Shown here piece after piece: positions 1 through 10,185 of a stretch of DNA of 64,000 nt. Source of the stretch: Cunninghamia lanceolata (Eukaryota > Streptophyta > Pinopsida > Cupressales > Cupressaceae); the NCBI GenBank assembly GCA_027924645.1, contig BSBN01000047.1, positions 5,704,001 through 5,768,000 of the forward strand, written 5' to 3'. Position 1 is the stretch's first letter. The number at the start of each line of letters is the position of its first letter. A program made the position numbers and the translations under genes. Below the pieces are notes generated by a model. That model ran no database searches. It saw nothing but the letters and a program-made list of their open reading frames with translations, and was not told the origin of the DNA.

Positions 1-1696
1 CAATTGTTTTCATTTGCTTTTGTCCACACTATAGCAACTATTTTGCTACAAAAAGAATGATGAGGGTTATGAATAGCCTATTTCATTTTTTAGCAAATCT
101 CTCCAGGATGTTGAGTTAACGTATGATATAACTGAAAAGTAGGCCTATGCTTTGGTAAAGTCTGTCAAGAATTTTAGACCTTATCTAGTTGGTGCTGCTA
201 TTATTGCATATGTCCTTACAACTACTGTCAAAGATGTCTTTACTTAGTAAGAAGTGACTGGGAGAAGGTGTATATGGATCAACATGATCCAAGAATTAAA
301 TATTGACATCTAGATCACTAAATTTGTGAGGGACATGGATTGACAAAGTTGATAGCTGAAACAAATTTAGAGGCCAACCAAATAAATAGTGTTGAATTCA
401 ACGAAGCAACTGTTGATTGTGATATGAAGCAGTCTGAATGGTACAAAGATGTTGTTCATTACTTATAGAAGATGTCTTGTCCCAAAGGAATGTCTGAGAA
501 TTAGAAGAGAACACTGAAGTTGCAAGCTATAAAATATGTAATCATTGATAATGAACTTTGGTGGAGAAATCTGGAAGGCATTCTACTTAAGTGTGTAAGT
601 AGTGAGAAGGCACTAGAAATATTAAAAGAAATGCACCACGGTGTATGTGGAGGCCATTACATGGCTAAGACAACATCCCATAAAGTTTTAAGGGCTGGAT
701 TCTAGTGGCCCACTATTTTCAAGGATGCTCATAAGATGGTCAGAAGTTGTGATGCTTGCCAAAGATTTTTAGGAAAATTGAAGTTTTTTGGAAGTCTGCC
801 CCTCAGACCAATGATAGTAGAGGCTCCTTTTCAGCAGTGGGGAATAGATTTCATAGGAGAAATAAATGAGAAATCTAGTGGAGGACACAGTTGGATCTTG
901 GTCACCACTGACTATTTCACCAAGTAGGTTGAAGCTATTCCCACCAAAAGGGCAACTAGTAAGGTTGTGATTGACTTCCTAATGAATAACATCTTGACTA
1001 GATTTGGAGTGCTTGAAAAGATTGTATAAGATAATGCAATATGTTTCAGGTCAAAAGAATTCACAAACTTTTGCAATCAATATGGAATATCAATTTCCTA
1101 CTCTTCCCCATATCATCCTCAAGGAAATGGGCAAGCTGAATCAAGTAATAAAAGCCTAATGAAGATTGTTAAGAGGATCACTTAAAAGAACAAAAGGGCC
1201 TGGGATTCTAAATTAAATCTTGTTGTGTGGGCTGATAGGGTGACTGTGAAAAAGGCTATTGGATAGTCTCCATTTGATTTGGCATATGGTCTAGATGTAG
1301 GGATGCCTATAAATAACATGTTTCCTGTTTACAAATTTATTTAGGAGCATGATGATGATATTTTAGATGCAATGTGGAATAGGATTACTCAAGTCATCCA
1401 ACTAGATGAAACAAGTAGATGGCACAACAGAGGAATATAAAGATACAACAGCAAGTCAAGCACCTACATGATTAAAAGGCTTCTGAAAGAAAAATTTAGA
1501 TTGGAGATATGGTATTATTATGGAATACAAGGGCTCAAGAAAAGAGAAAGCATGTTAAGTTTGATGCCCTATGGTTCAGTCCATATCTGATCAACAATAC
1601 ACATGGAGAAAATTCTTACTTCTTGCAAAATCTGACTGGAGAACTTCTTGAACTGCTAATGCATGGACAATTCTTGAAACTGTATTTTTCATAAGG
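1..1696 (+). pseudogene. Tat/Ogre-type Ty3/gypsy pol remnant (RNase H + integrase)
   Basis: This is the 3' part of a retrotransposon pol, running in from the left edge. Bases about 50-240 encode an RNase H-like stretch (EGYE, SFFSKSLQD, TYDITEK, FRPYLVGA). From 520 another frame gives the integrase: a His/His/Cys/Cys zinc finger (MHHGVCGGHY ... VRSCDACQ, about 630-765), then the core with QQWGIDFIGE (first catalytic Asp), a DNA motif after a stop (second Asp) and GQAESSNKSLMK (catalytic Glu). The wording of the zinc finger and core resembles plant Tat/Ogre integrases. The gene is dead: at least eight in-frame stops, mostly TAG or TAA where Gln or Trp is expected, and a frame change between RNase H and integrase. 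The lineage is recognised by motif wording, not by a search. Confidence 0.85.
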
Positions 1697-2261
1697 TATG
1701 GTTCTATTCCATGCATACTATATTTTATTTAGTTAGGTTCCATATTTTATTTTGGTCCTTTGGTTTATTTTGTTGTTGTGTGATGTGGTATGCTTCTCTA
1801 GAGATCTTTTGTATACTTTCTTTGTTCTAATGGAACAAACTTCCCCAACTAGAGCCATTGGTAGGATTCTGCAAAATTTTCTTGGTTTCTCATCTCCTTG
1901 CCCCATATTCATGAAGTTTGTTGCCTAGGGTTTATGTGCAAAGCATTGAATATTTTCCTAACGGTCTAAAACCCTAAACCCTAGGGATTTTGTGCAAGTG
2001 TTCAAATTAACCTTCTGTTATATTTTCACGTTGACTGTTTGCAACCTGTGATGGGTCTCTTAAGTTGCAGAATGATGTATCTATCCTCATTGCTTACTGG
2101 CCCCATGCCTTTCGGTTACCGCTTGTCACCCGTATTTTAAATATGCCTAAGTCTTAAGGTCAACCCCTTATTAGTCTCATGACCCCATTTTTTCCTAGTT
2201 GATGAATGTTGTTTTTAATGAGTGTACAAGGGGCTAGGTCCCAGGTCCCATTTGTTGACTG
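1697..2261. other. Non-coding DNA between pol remnant and LTR
   Basis: I see no frame of note here. The stretch holds T-rich sequence and two AACCCTAAACCCTAG-like pieces near 1965-1985. The last five bases, GACTG (2257-2261), are the left target-site duplication of the downstream LTR element. It may be the 3' untranslated part of the preceding retrotransposon. Confidence 0.5.
2257..2261. repeat. Target-site duplication GACTG, left
   Basis: GACTG directly precedes the left LTR and is matched exactly by 9716-9720 after the right LTR. Five bases is the usual Ty3/gypsy duplication length. Confidence 0.9.
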
Positions 2262-2378
2262 TGTTGGTGCCTGCATGAATATTCAGGTTTCAAGCATTTA
2301 AATATGTAGGCCCTTTCCATAAAATCCAAAAAAGTTCGAAGTCTTTTGGCCTCTACAGTTGAAACGTGCAAAAAGTTG

Positions 2379-3505
2379 TTGTATGCATGTGTCTTTGTGT
2401 ATACAAAGCCATTTATATATACATGCAGGTTCAAATGTGTATTTAGACATACAAGGTGGTTTGTATGTTCAATCGGCCTTCAAAAATGGTGAAAAATCAG
2501 TTAAATGCATTCTTGTATACATATCGGGCTTAAAAAGGGTGCATATATATTGAGGAATCTATCACAGATTTTGGGAATATTCCCTGCTTGTATATGAGGG
2601 TTTGCATGTATATTTGTGTTGTATGTTTAGACATGCAACGGGTAGATACAAAGGAAAACATGCAAAGAAAATATACATTGGCAGCATACAAGCGAAACAT
2701 ACAAGGGTCAATGTACATCAAGATAGATACAAGAGCGAAACATACATTGGGTTTATACAATGAAAAATATACAAAATAACCCGACATGCATTTACTACAG
2801 TGGCAGGGGGTCATCGGCAGGACAAGATGCATCGGCGGCTAGCTTCAAAGTTCACCTGACGGCTGATGCATATACTTTTTCTATAGTGTTGGAGATACAT
2901 TTGGTGGGGTCTACCTCACATACAAGGAGGAATGTATATGCAATATACATTCGCTACGTGCAAAGTGAAAGTGCAAGGGGCTGATATACAAAAGGTGGGG
3001 CCCACTGATTGTATGTTTTAGCGATTGTATGTTCACACATACAATCAAATATGCATTCGCAAATATACAAGATGGACCTAAGAGGTTATACATTCTGGTT
3101 GATAAAGGTTTTAGTTCCAGATTGTATGTTTTGTTTTGTATATCCGCATTGTATGTTTGCGATATACAAGGCATTGATGCAAGGAAAAGGAGGTGCAACC
3201 CAGACGTGAAGGAGAAATAAAATGCAGCGAATAAAATTTGAGGTCTGAGGGTTGTATAACGTGCTTGTATATGTCGATATACAAGCCGATGTGCAATGAA
3301 AAGATACAAGCTGGATTTCAAGGCAATTACAACTTGTTTCATAAAAATTTGAAATCCATGGCATGTATATTGCATTTGTATATGCAATACACCAAGCGAT
3401 AGATGCAAAAAAGAGATACAAGGCAGGACCCGAAGGTGTTTTCAATTTGTTCTATAATAATTTGGGGTCTGCGCCTTGTATGCATACAGTTGTATGTATA
3501 TGCAT
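2379..3505. promoter_or_regulatory. Dense TTGTAT/ATACAA motif array in U3
   Basis: I counted about 31 exact TTGTAT or ATACAA hexamers in 1.13 kb, in both orientations and spaced roughly 10-80 bp apart. About one would be expected by chance. Several pair into hairpins: 3023-3046 (arms GATTGTATGT/ACATACAATC, 4-base loop) and 3263-3286 (arms GCTTGTATAT/ATATACAAGC, 4-base loop). The array is retained in the other LTR. Function is unknown; binding sites for a host or element protein are the simplest reading. Confidence 0.7.
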
Positions 3506-4006
3506 TTGCTTTTGCATATATAAGGGATTTAAAGGTGAAAAGGGCAAAATAAGAAAGGAAAAGATCAGTGATAGAAGCGTGAGATGCCTACGTGGCACAT
3601 TCTCACAGATGGGTGACTTTTCAGCATGATTTGGAGCCGTTAATCTCAGTGATGGAATGCAAATTGACGGCTGGTTTTAAAACTTGCTGCAGCGAAGGGA
3701 TTTCTTGTTTTGCAGCCGCATTTTTGAGCGGGAAAACTTCTGATGCATTCATTGCTGCATTTCGAGAGGTGCTGCGGGTAGCTGAGCCATTAATGGTGAA
3801 ATCCTAGAGGTATGGGTTGATGATTGACAACAACCTACCTGGTTTGTAATGAAAATCTCCAATCGACGGCTCAGTTCTCAATCTCACTTGCTCCTTTCCT
3901 TCTCTCTGCCTGGAACATTGAATGATTTGAGCGCCATTCTTGGTGCATTGTATTATGGTAGAAATTTTGAAATGCCATGTAATTATTACTGAGTACACAG
4001 TCTTGC

Positions 4007-4014
4007 TATAAAAT
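4007..4014 (+). promoter_or_regulatory. Candidate TATA box of the left LTR
   Basis: TATAAAAT lies between two GCT triplets, about 1745 bases into the LTR. The same place in the right LTR lacks 14 bases including this box. Position and sequence suit a core promoter, but no transcript start can be seen. Confidence 0.5.
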
Positions 4015-4929
4015 GCAAGCTCTGTTACTCATTGTGGTTGTTGAAGACTTGGGCATTTTTGGGGAAAAATAACGAAAGACAGAGCATTTTCCTGGCTGTT
4101 TTATCTCTGTTGGAGTTTATGAGTTGCATTTGAGTGCACCTTACACATATGTTTAGTTTCTTGTCATTTTATATGAAAAATGCATTATTACATGTGTTTA
4201 TCTATTTGTCTCCATGTGTTGTATGCATTCTCTTCTTTTGAATCTGGTTGCTAAGGGTTTCTCAGATTCTAGGGTATGGATTTCTGTATCTCATGCTTAA
4301 TCTCTAACTTCCATTCAAGGAGTGGATTAAATTGTTTTAGGTTGAGTATGGAGAAGATTGTATGTCAGCTGGGATGTATGTAAGTAGAGACAGTTAAATA
4401 CTTATCCTTGGGTGGTGTTTGTAAGGCAAATACCAGTCCTAACCCCTTAAAACTTGAATGCTAGTTGCAAGCCATTCTCTTGTATACGTCTAGTTGACTC
4501 CTTACCCCGAGATAGGCACCGGTCTGCTTCTGGATTAGTTGTTATGATCCAAAACCCCCTATCTTGCACCCAAAACATTAATTCAAATCCTTTCAAATTT
4601 TGAATCTGTTAGTTGTAGGAGTAGGAATAGGAACCCTGCATACTCTCGTTTCCAACTAGTTAAATATGTCCAAGAAAGTTGCCAACCCTGTGATCTATCA
4701 TTCAAATCTTGGTCCATACATGAGAGTATTCTACCTGTTATTGTAAAGCTAAATCTTTTTGTCATTGGGTGAGTCAAGGTTAGATCTTTAGCTATAGGGA
4801 TACCCCCCTTGGTGCGGCAGAACCAGAAGTGAAGGGGAGGCAGCTCATGCAACCTCCTATATTTGTTGGACGAATCTGCCTATGCATTGGAACTGGTAAA
4901 CCCTCTACCGATTCAGATACCAACAGAAA

Positions 4930-4948
4930 TGGTGACTCCGCTGGGGAC
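4930..4948 (+). promoter_or_regulatory. Primer-binding site, tRNA-Arg type
   Basis: TGGTGACTCCGCTGGGGAC begins four bases after the left LTR. It is complementary to the 3' end (CCA plus acceptor and T stem) of a plant tRNA-Arg as I remember that tRNA. Tat/Ogre elements are known to use such a site. Confidence 0.75.
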
Positions 4949-5135
4949 GTTGCAGTAAAAGAGTCAAGTAAGTCAAGGCTAGAAAATCTAATTTCCAATG
5001 AAGTTGTTGTAGCAATAGCAAAGAATGACCATGTGGTGCTCTGCTGGGGTGATGAATCCAGAAAACAAAAGTGCCTTGTTGATTTTCTATCCTCTCTGTG
5101 AGAGGTGGTGACTCTGTTGATTGAACCTATCAAAG

Positions 5136-6773
5136 ATGCAACATATTTCCAGGTATTCATCTTTTGATTCAAAAATATTGATGAGTTTAGAGCAACAGAC
5201 TTGGTTGTGCTCTCAAAGAAGACCATTTTTTATTGAAAGGTATAAATCTTTTAATTTCAAAGGAATACATGGTTACCCAAATGTTATTCCCAATAAGATT
5301 AGAAAATGTTTGCCAAAATACAGAGGATCAAATTTTGAATCTGTAAACAAATATCTGCAATTTTTTTTTAATTTGATAGAAGATTATGAGGTAGAGGCTG
5401 AAGATGTAGTAATGAGACTTTTTGTTCAGTCATTAGATGATGATGCTAGGGTATGGTTTTCAGACCTGCCTATGTGTTCAGTTTCTTCATGGGTAGATTT
5501 AGAAATTGCATTCCTAGAGCAGTTTGGTGAAAGATTTGATTTGGCCTCATTGATCATACATTTCATGAATATCCAAAAGGAAGATGAGGAACTGGTTCCA
5601 ACCTTTAATCTTATATTTATTAAATTGCTCAAGCAGATCCCTGAATCTATGAGACCAAATGATGCATTATGTTTGACAATTTATTTGGCTGCATTTGATA
5701 AGAAAATGAGTTATAGATTGAGAGATAAAGAACCAGTCACACTTCACCAGGCCTACAGATTTACTATGGTTATTGAAAATAATCAGAAATATGGAATGCC
5801 AGTAGGTTTCATGATCGTAAGCTTTCAAAATAGTTTTCAAAGTGAATATATTTCACCTTTCCCAATGTGTTCATTGAAAGATGATTTTGTAAAGGGAAAT
5901 ATATTTCAGAACAGTATGTGCAGTCATGATGTGATGCATGAAGAAGATGTTGAAGAAAATGTAGGCACATCCTATAATGGTGAAGAAAAAAATTGTTATC
6001 AGCCTCTAGAAGAGAAGCCTACAGATGCAAAATGCCCTTCAAATGATGAAATGAAAGATATACATGAGGTTGTTTCCTACAGCAATAGGCATATCCCATT
6101 TATCCCTGATTATTTATATGAAGTGGATATGCAGAGCTTCACTCTGAATATAGAAGATGCAGTTTCAAGGGATGATAGTGAATATGCTAGTGATTGTCAG
6201 CATTCAGATGCATGTGTGAGCCTTTTAGATGATGAAATTTATATGGATGCTGAATATGAGTGCTCCCTTGAAGATTATGACCACCTTTACAATGCAGAGG
6301 TTGAAAAATTTGCTTTTGATCATGAGTGCATTGGCGAAGAGGAAAATTAGGGTCACTATTCAGATGTGAATGGCCAAGCTACAGATGTGTGTGCTCATAT
6401 AGTTGGGGATACTGTTGGTTGCAGGGGTGACTATATAGCTTTTGATGAAAGGCTGCATTCTGAGTTATTTATGCCTTCTCTTGAAACATTCCAGGTGGAC
6501 CTTAATGATAAAATTACTGAGCACAATGATGATGGATGTCTGAATGTTTATAAAAATGAATATGATTATGAGATGTTGCTTGTGCTTGAATATTGTTTGT
6601 TTGATACAGAGGAGCTCTTATTTTTTGAAGAAGGGCAAAATTCTGATGTGGATTCATTTGTTTCATGTGAGTCTATTATTTTTCCAAGCAACGTCAGTGA
6701 CTCATGTGATGATGACATTCTACAACTGATGATAATGTATGCTGATCAAGCCTACTGTAGATTTGTTAATTAA
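5136..6773 (+). pseudogene. Gag-like protein with acidic tail, one in-frame stop
   Basis: From the first ATG (5136) the frame is open to a TAG at 6348-6350, then continues in the same frame to TAA at 6771-6773. It is one frame of about 546 codons broken once. Residues about 75-215 match the Retrotrans_gag pattern: a helical region with ARVWFSDLP, SSWVDLEIAFLEQF and a later AYRFTMVIE. No CCHC zinc knuckle, protease motif or RT motif is present. The C-terminal half is strongly acidic (DDE, EEDVEEN, DDDI), unlike the basic tail of ordinary Gag. A start at TTG 5121 is possible in the same frame but unlikely. Gag would package the element RNA into particles made with helper pol. That the stop is recent, and read through or suppressed in relatives, is only a guess. 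Confidence 0.8.
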
Positions 6774-6902
6774 AAGAAATGGGTAGCAGCACAAACAATT
6801 GCAATGCTAGGTGCTGTAGATAGTTAAATTCTTTCAGGTTTCATTTGAAGAAATCAAATGAAAATCAGATATTTAACAAAGGAAAATTTTGGTTTTTCCT
6901 TT

Positions 6903-6923
6903 TTGGTGGCCCTGGGCCACCAA
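6903..6923. repeat. 21-bp palindrome downstream of gag
   Basis: TTGGTGGCCC and GGGCCACCAA face each other around a single T. It lies 130 bases after the gag stop in otherwise AT-rich DNA. It could fold as a hairpin in RNA; no role is known. Confidence 0.7.
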
Positions 6924-6971
6924 GTAAATTTTTAAAATGTGTGATTTGTGATGCAAGTTAGTGCAGTATTT

Positions 6972-7066
6972 GACTCTGTGCCCAATGGATAAGGGATTGG
7001 TCTGCATCCCAGAGATCTATGGTTCTTGCCATGCCTGCAAGAGGCATGCATCCCAAAACAGAGCCA
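6972..7066 (+). other. tRNA-Arg-like sequence next to the 3' LTR
   Basis: The stretch begins GACTCTG, has a D-arm GCCCAATGGATAAGG (A-box-like), then TTGG...CCAG as a weak anticodon stem, AGAGATC, and GGTTC (B-box core). After GGTTC about 22 extra bases interrupt the T loop, then GCATCCC and CAGAG-CCA end it one base before the right LTR. The first 55 bases follow a plant tRNA-Arg closely, the same tRNA type as the primer-binding site. It is too damaged to be a working tRNA. It takes the place where a polypurine tract is expected. A tRNA-derived SINE head is an alternative. Confidence 0.6.
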
Positions 7067-7067
7067 A

Positions 7068-9715
7068 TGTTGGTGCCTGCATGAATATTCAGGTTTCAAG
7101 CATTTAAATATGCATGCCCCTTCCATAAAATCCAAAAAAGTTCTAAGTCTTTTGGCCTCTGCAGTTGAAAAGTGCAAAAAGTTGTTGTATGCATGTGTCT
7201 TTGTGTATACAAGGCCATTTATATATACGTGCAGGTTCAAATATGTATTTGGACATACAAGGCAGTTTGTATGTTCAATCGGCCTTCAAAAATGGTGAAA
7301 AATTAGTTATATGCATTCTTGTATGCATATCGGGCTTAAAAAGGGTGCATATACATTGAGGAATCTATCGCAGATTCTGGGAATATTCCCTACTTGTATA
7401 TGAGGGTTTGCATGTATATTTGTGTTGTATGTTTAGACATGCAACAGGTAGATACAAAGGAAAACATGCAAAGAAAATATACATTGGTGGCATATAAGCG
7501 AAACATACAAGGGTCAATGTACATCGAGACAGATACAAGAGCGAAACATACCTTGGGTTTATACAATGAAAAATATACAAAGAAACCTGACATGCATTTG
7601 CTACAGTGGCAGGGGGTCATCGGCAGGACAGGATGCATCGGCAGCTAGCCTCAAAGTTCACCCGACGGCCGATGCATATACTTTTGCTACAGTGCTGGAG
7701 ATACATTTGGTGGGGTCTACCTCACATACAAGGAGGAATGTATATGCAATATACATTCGCTACGTGCAAAGTGAAAGTGCAAGGGGCCGATATACAAAAT
7801 GTGGGGCCCATCGATTGCATGTTTTAGTGATTGTATGTTCGTACATACAATCAAATATGCATTCGCAAATATACTTGCTGGACCCGAGAGGTTATACATT
7901 CTGGTTGATAAAGGTTTTAGTTCCAGATTGTATGTTTTGTTTTGTATATCTGCATTGTATGTTTGCGATATACAAAGCATTGATGCAAGGAAAAGGAGGT
8001 GCAACCCGGACGTGAAGGAGAAATAAAATGCAGCGAATAAAATTTAAGGTCCGAGGGTTGTATAAAGTGCTTGTATATACCGATATACAAGCCGATGTGC
8101 AATGAAAAGATACAGGCTAGATTTCAAGGTGATTGCAACTTGTTTCATAAAAATTTAAAATCCGCGGCATGTATATTGCATTTGTATATGCAATAAACCA
8201 AGCGATAGATACAAAAAAGAGATACAAGGCGGGACCCGAAGGTGTTTTCAATTTATTCTATAATAATTTGGGGTCCGCGCCTTGTATGCATACAGTTGTA
8301 TGTATATGCATTTGCTTTTGCATTTACAAGGGATTTAAAGGTGAAAAGGGTAAAATAAGAAAGGAAAAGATCAGCGATAGAAGCGTGAGATGCCTACATG
8401 GCACGTTCTCACAGGTGGGCGACTTTTTAGCATGATTTGGAGCTGTTAATCTCAGCGATGGATTACAAATTGACGGCTAGTTTTAAAACTTGCTGGAGCG
8501 AAGGGATTTCTTGGTTTGCAGCTGCATTTTCGAGCAGGAAAACTTTTGATGCATTCATTGCTGCATTTCAAGAGGAGCTGCGGCTAGCTGAGCCATTAAT
8601 GGTGAAATCCCAGAGGTATGGGTCGATGATTGATAGCTACCTACCTGGTTTGTAAGGAAAATCTCCAATCGGCAGCTTAGTTCCCAATCTCACCTACTCC
8701 TTTCCTTCTCTTTGCCTAGAACATTGAATGATTTGAGCGCCATTCTTGGTGCATTGTATTGTGGCAAAAATTTTGAAATGCCATGTAATTATTGCTGAGT
8801 ACACAGTCTTGCTCTGTTACTCATTGTGGTTGTTGAAGACTTCAGCATTTTTGGGGAAAAATAACGAAAGACATAGCATTTTCCTAGCTGTTTTATCTCT
8901 GTTGGAGTTTGAGTTGCATTTGAGTGCACCTTGCACATATGTTCAGTTTCTTGTCATTTTATATGAAAAATGCATTATTGCATGTGTTTATCTATGTGTC
9001 TCCATGTGTTGTATGCATTCTCTTCTTTTGAATCTGGTTGCTAAGGGTTTCTCAGATTCTAGGGTATGGATTTCTATATCACATGCTTAATCTCTAACTT
9101 CCATTCAAGGAGTGGATTAAATTATTTTAGGTTGAGTATGGAGAAGATTGTATGTCAGCTGGGATGTATGTAAGTAGAGACAGTTAAATACTTATCCTTG
9201 GGTGGTGTTTGTAAGGCAAATACGAGTCTTAACCTCTTGAAACTTGAATGTCAGTTGCAAGCCATTCTCTTGTATATGTCTAGTTGACTCCTTGCCCCGA
9301 GATAGGCACTGATCTACTTCTGGATTAGTAGTTATGATCCAAAACCCCCTGTCTTGCACCCAAAACATTAATTCAAATCCTTTCAAATTTCCAATCTGTT
9401 AGTTGTAGGAGTAGGAATAAGAACCCTGCATACTCTCATTTCCAACCAGTTAAATATGTCCAAGAAAGTTGCCAACCTTGTGATCTATCATTCAAATCTT
9501 GGTCCATACATGAGAGTATTCTGCCTGTTATTGTAAAGCTAAATCTTTTTGTCATTGGGCGAGTTAAGGTTAAATCTTTAGCTATAGGGATACCCCCCTT
9601 GGTGCGGCAAAACCAGAAGTGAAGGGGAGGCAACTCACGCAACCTCTTGTATTTGTTGGCCGAATCTGCTTGTGCATTGGAACTGGCAAACCCTCTGCCG
9701 ATTCAAATACCAACA
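7068..9715 (+). repeat. Right (3') LTR, 2648 bp
   Basis: Same termini and order as the left LTR. It is 16 bases shorter, explained by a 14-base loss between GCT triplets that removes the candidate TATA box, and a 2-base gap near the match of 4110. The TTGTAT/ATACAA array is kept, including both hairpins (7829-7852 and 8069-8092), whose arms are unchanged while their loops differ from the left copy. Confidence 0.92.
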
Positions 9716-9720
9716 GACTG
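9716..9720. repeat. Target-site duplication GACTG, right
   Basis: Exact match to 2257-2261, directly after ACCAACA of the right LTR. Confidence 0.9.
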
Positions 9721-10180
9721 GATGACTGGTGACACGTTACTTTTGGTTTCCGCTGTTCCATGGATATTAAAATATTGAAGACAAAAAGAACTGTCGAATA
9801 GTAGAAGGATGCCATGTGGTGGGTTTCTTTCATTGGGCCTCATAAAAGAACAAAGCGGTGGGTCCCTGAGGGACATGTGGTAATTTCTCATGTTTTTCAC
9901 CATTTCACGGAAGGATGACACCTAACACCTATAACATGTCCTATATCTGAGTGGAATAAAGTTTGTACCATGTAGAATATCTCTTGGTCTTTCTACCATT
10001 CCGCAGAGCAATAAAGTATTATACTCCATTGAACTGCGGAACGACAGAAAGTAGCCACGTGGCCAGGAGTGACTCAACTTCGACGACACACCTTTTTGAT
10101 GAATCATAAGGATGGATGAGGTGGAGTTTACTAATTGATCTGGAAGTCCTCGAAGGTAGGTCAAATATTGTCAAAATCTT
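9721..10180. other. Low-repeat DNA with a G-box
   Basis: No coding frame stands out. It contains the perfect G-box palindrome GCCACGTGGC at 10054-10063 and an inverted pair TTCCGCAG (9999-10006) and CTGCGGAA (10034-10041). Such sites occur in plant promoters, but no gene follows: the next feature is an inserted LTR. Confidence 0.4.
10054..10063. promoter_or_regulatory. G-box palindrome
   Basis: GCCACGTGGC holds the CACGTG core bound by plant bZIP and bHLH factors. No neighbouring gene is visible, so it may be a leftover or chance site. Confidence 0.3.
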
Positions 10181-10185
10181 TCTGG
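10181..10185. repeat. Target-site duplication TCTGG, left
   Basis: TCTGG before TGTCACGCC is repeated exactly at 14782-14786 after GGCCTCACA. Confidence 0.85.

Larger units (their letters stand above)
2262..4925 (+). repeat. Left (5') LTR, 2664 bp
   Basis: The LTR runs from TGTTGGTGCC to ATACCAACA, with a 7-bp terminal inverted repeat TGTTGGT/ACCAACA. Bases 2379-3505 carry a dense TTGTAT/ATACAA motif array. A TATAAAAT at 4007-4014 is the best core-promoter candidate, which would make the upstream 1.75 kb U3 and the rest R-U5. The last kilobase (about 3600-4925) is recognisably related to the end of the solo LTR at 32215-34363. Short open frames inside it on both strands are chance frames. 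Confidence 0.92.
2262..9715 (+). mobile_element. Complete non-autonomous LTR retrotransposon, gag-only (TR-GAG-like)
   Basis: Two direct repeats, 2262-4925 and 7068-9715, form the LTRs. Both start TGTTGGT and end ACCAACA, and the element is bracketed by the 5-bp target duplication GACTG (2257-2261 and 9716-9720). The internal part is only about 2.1 kb. It has a primer-binding site just after the left LTR and one gag-like reading frame, but no protease, reverse transcriptase, RNase H or integrase. The LTRs differ at roughly 5% of sites over the first 200 bases by eye, mostly transitions, so the insertion is moderately old. It must have moved using proteins supplied in trans. A Tat-type element such as the one at 1-1696 is a plausible helper by primer type, but that link is inference. 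Gag-only LTR elements are known in plants as TR-GAGs. Confidence 0.93.

Noticed and set aside
2234..3807. Many open frames of 60-165 codons on both strands inside the left LTR (and again at 6932-8655)
   Set aside because: They overlap each other on opposite strands, repeat in both LTRs, and are made of the TTGTAT/ATACAA words (Tyr-Ile-Gln, Cys-Met runs). No domain is visible.
4829..5101. 90-codon frame crossing the LTR end
   Set aside because: It runs across the LTR boundary and primer site, starts at GTG, and has no recognisable domain.
9999..10041. MITE ends or a terminator hairpin (TTCCGCAG...CTGCGGAA)
   Set aside because: Pairing does not extend beyond about 18 imperfect bases and no duplication flanks it.
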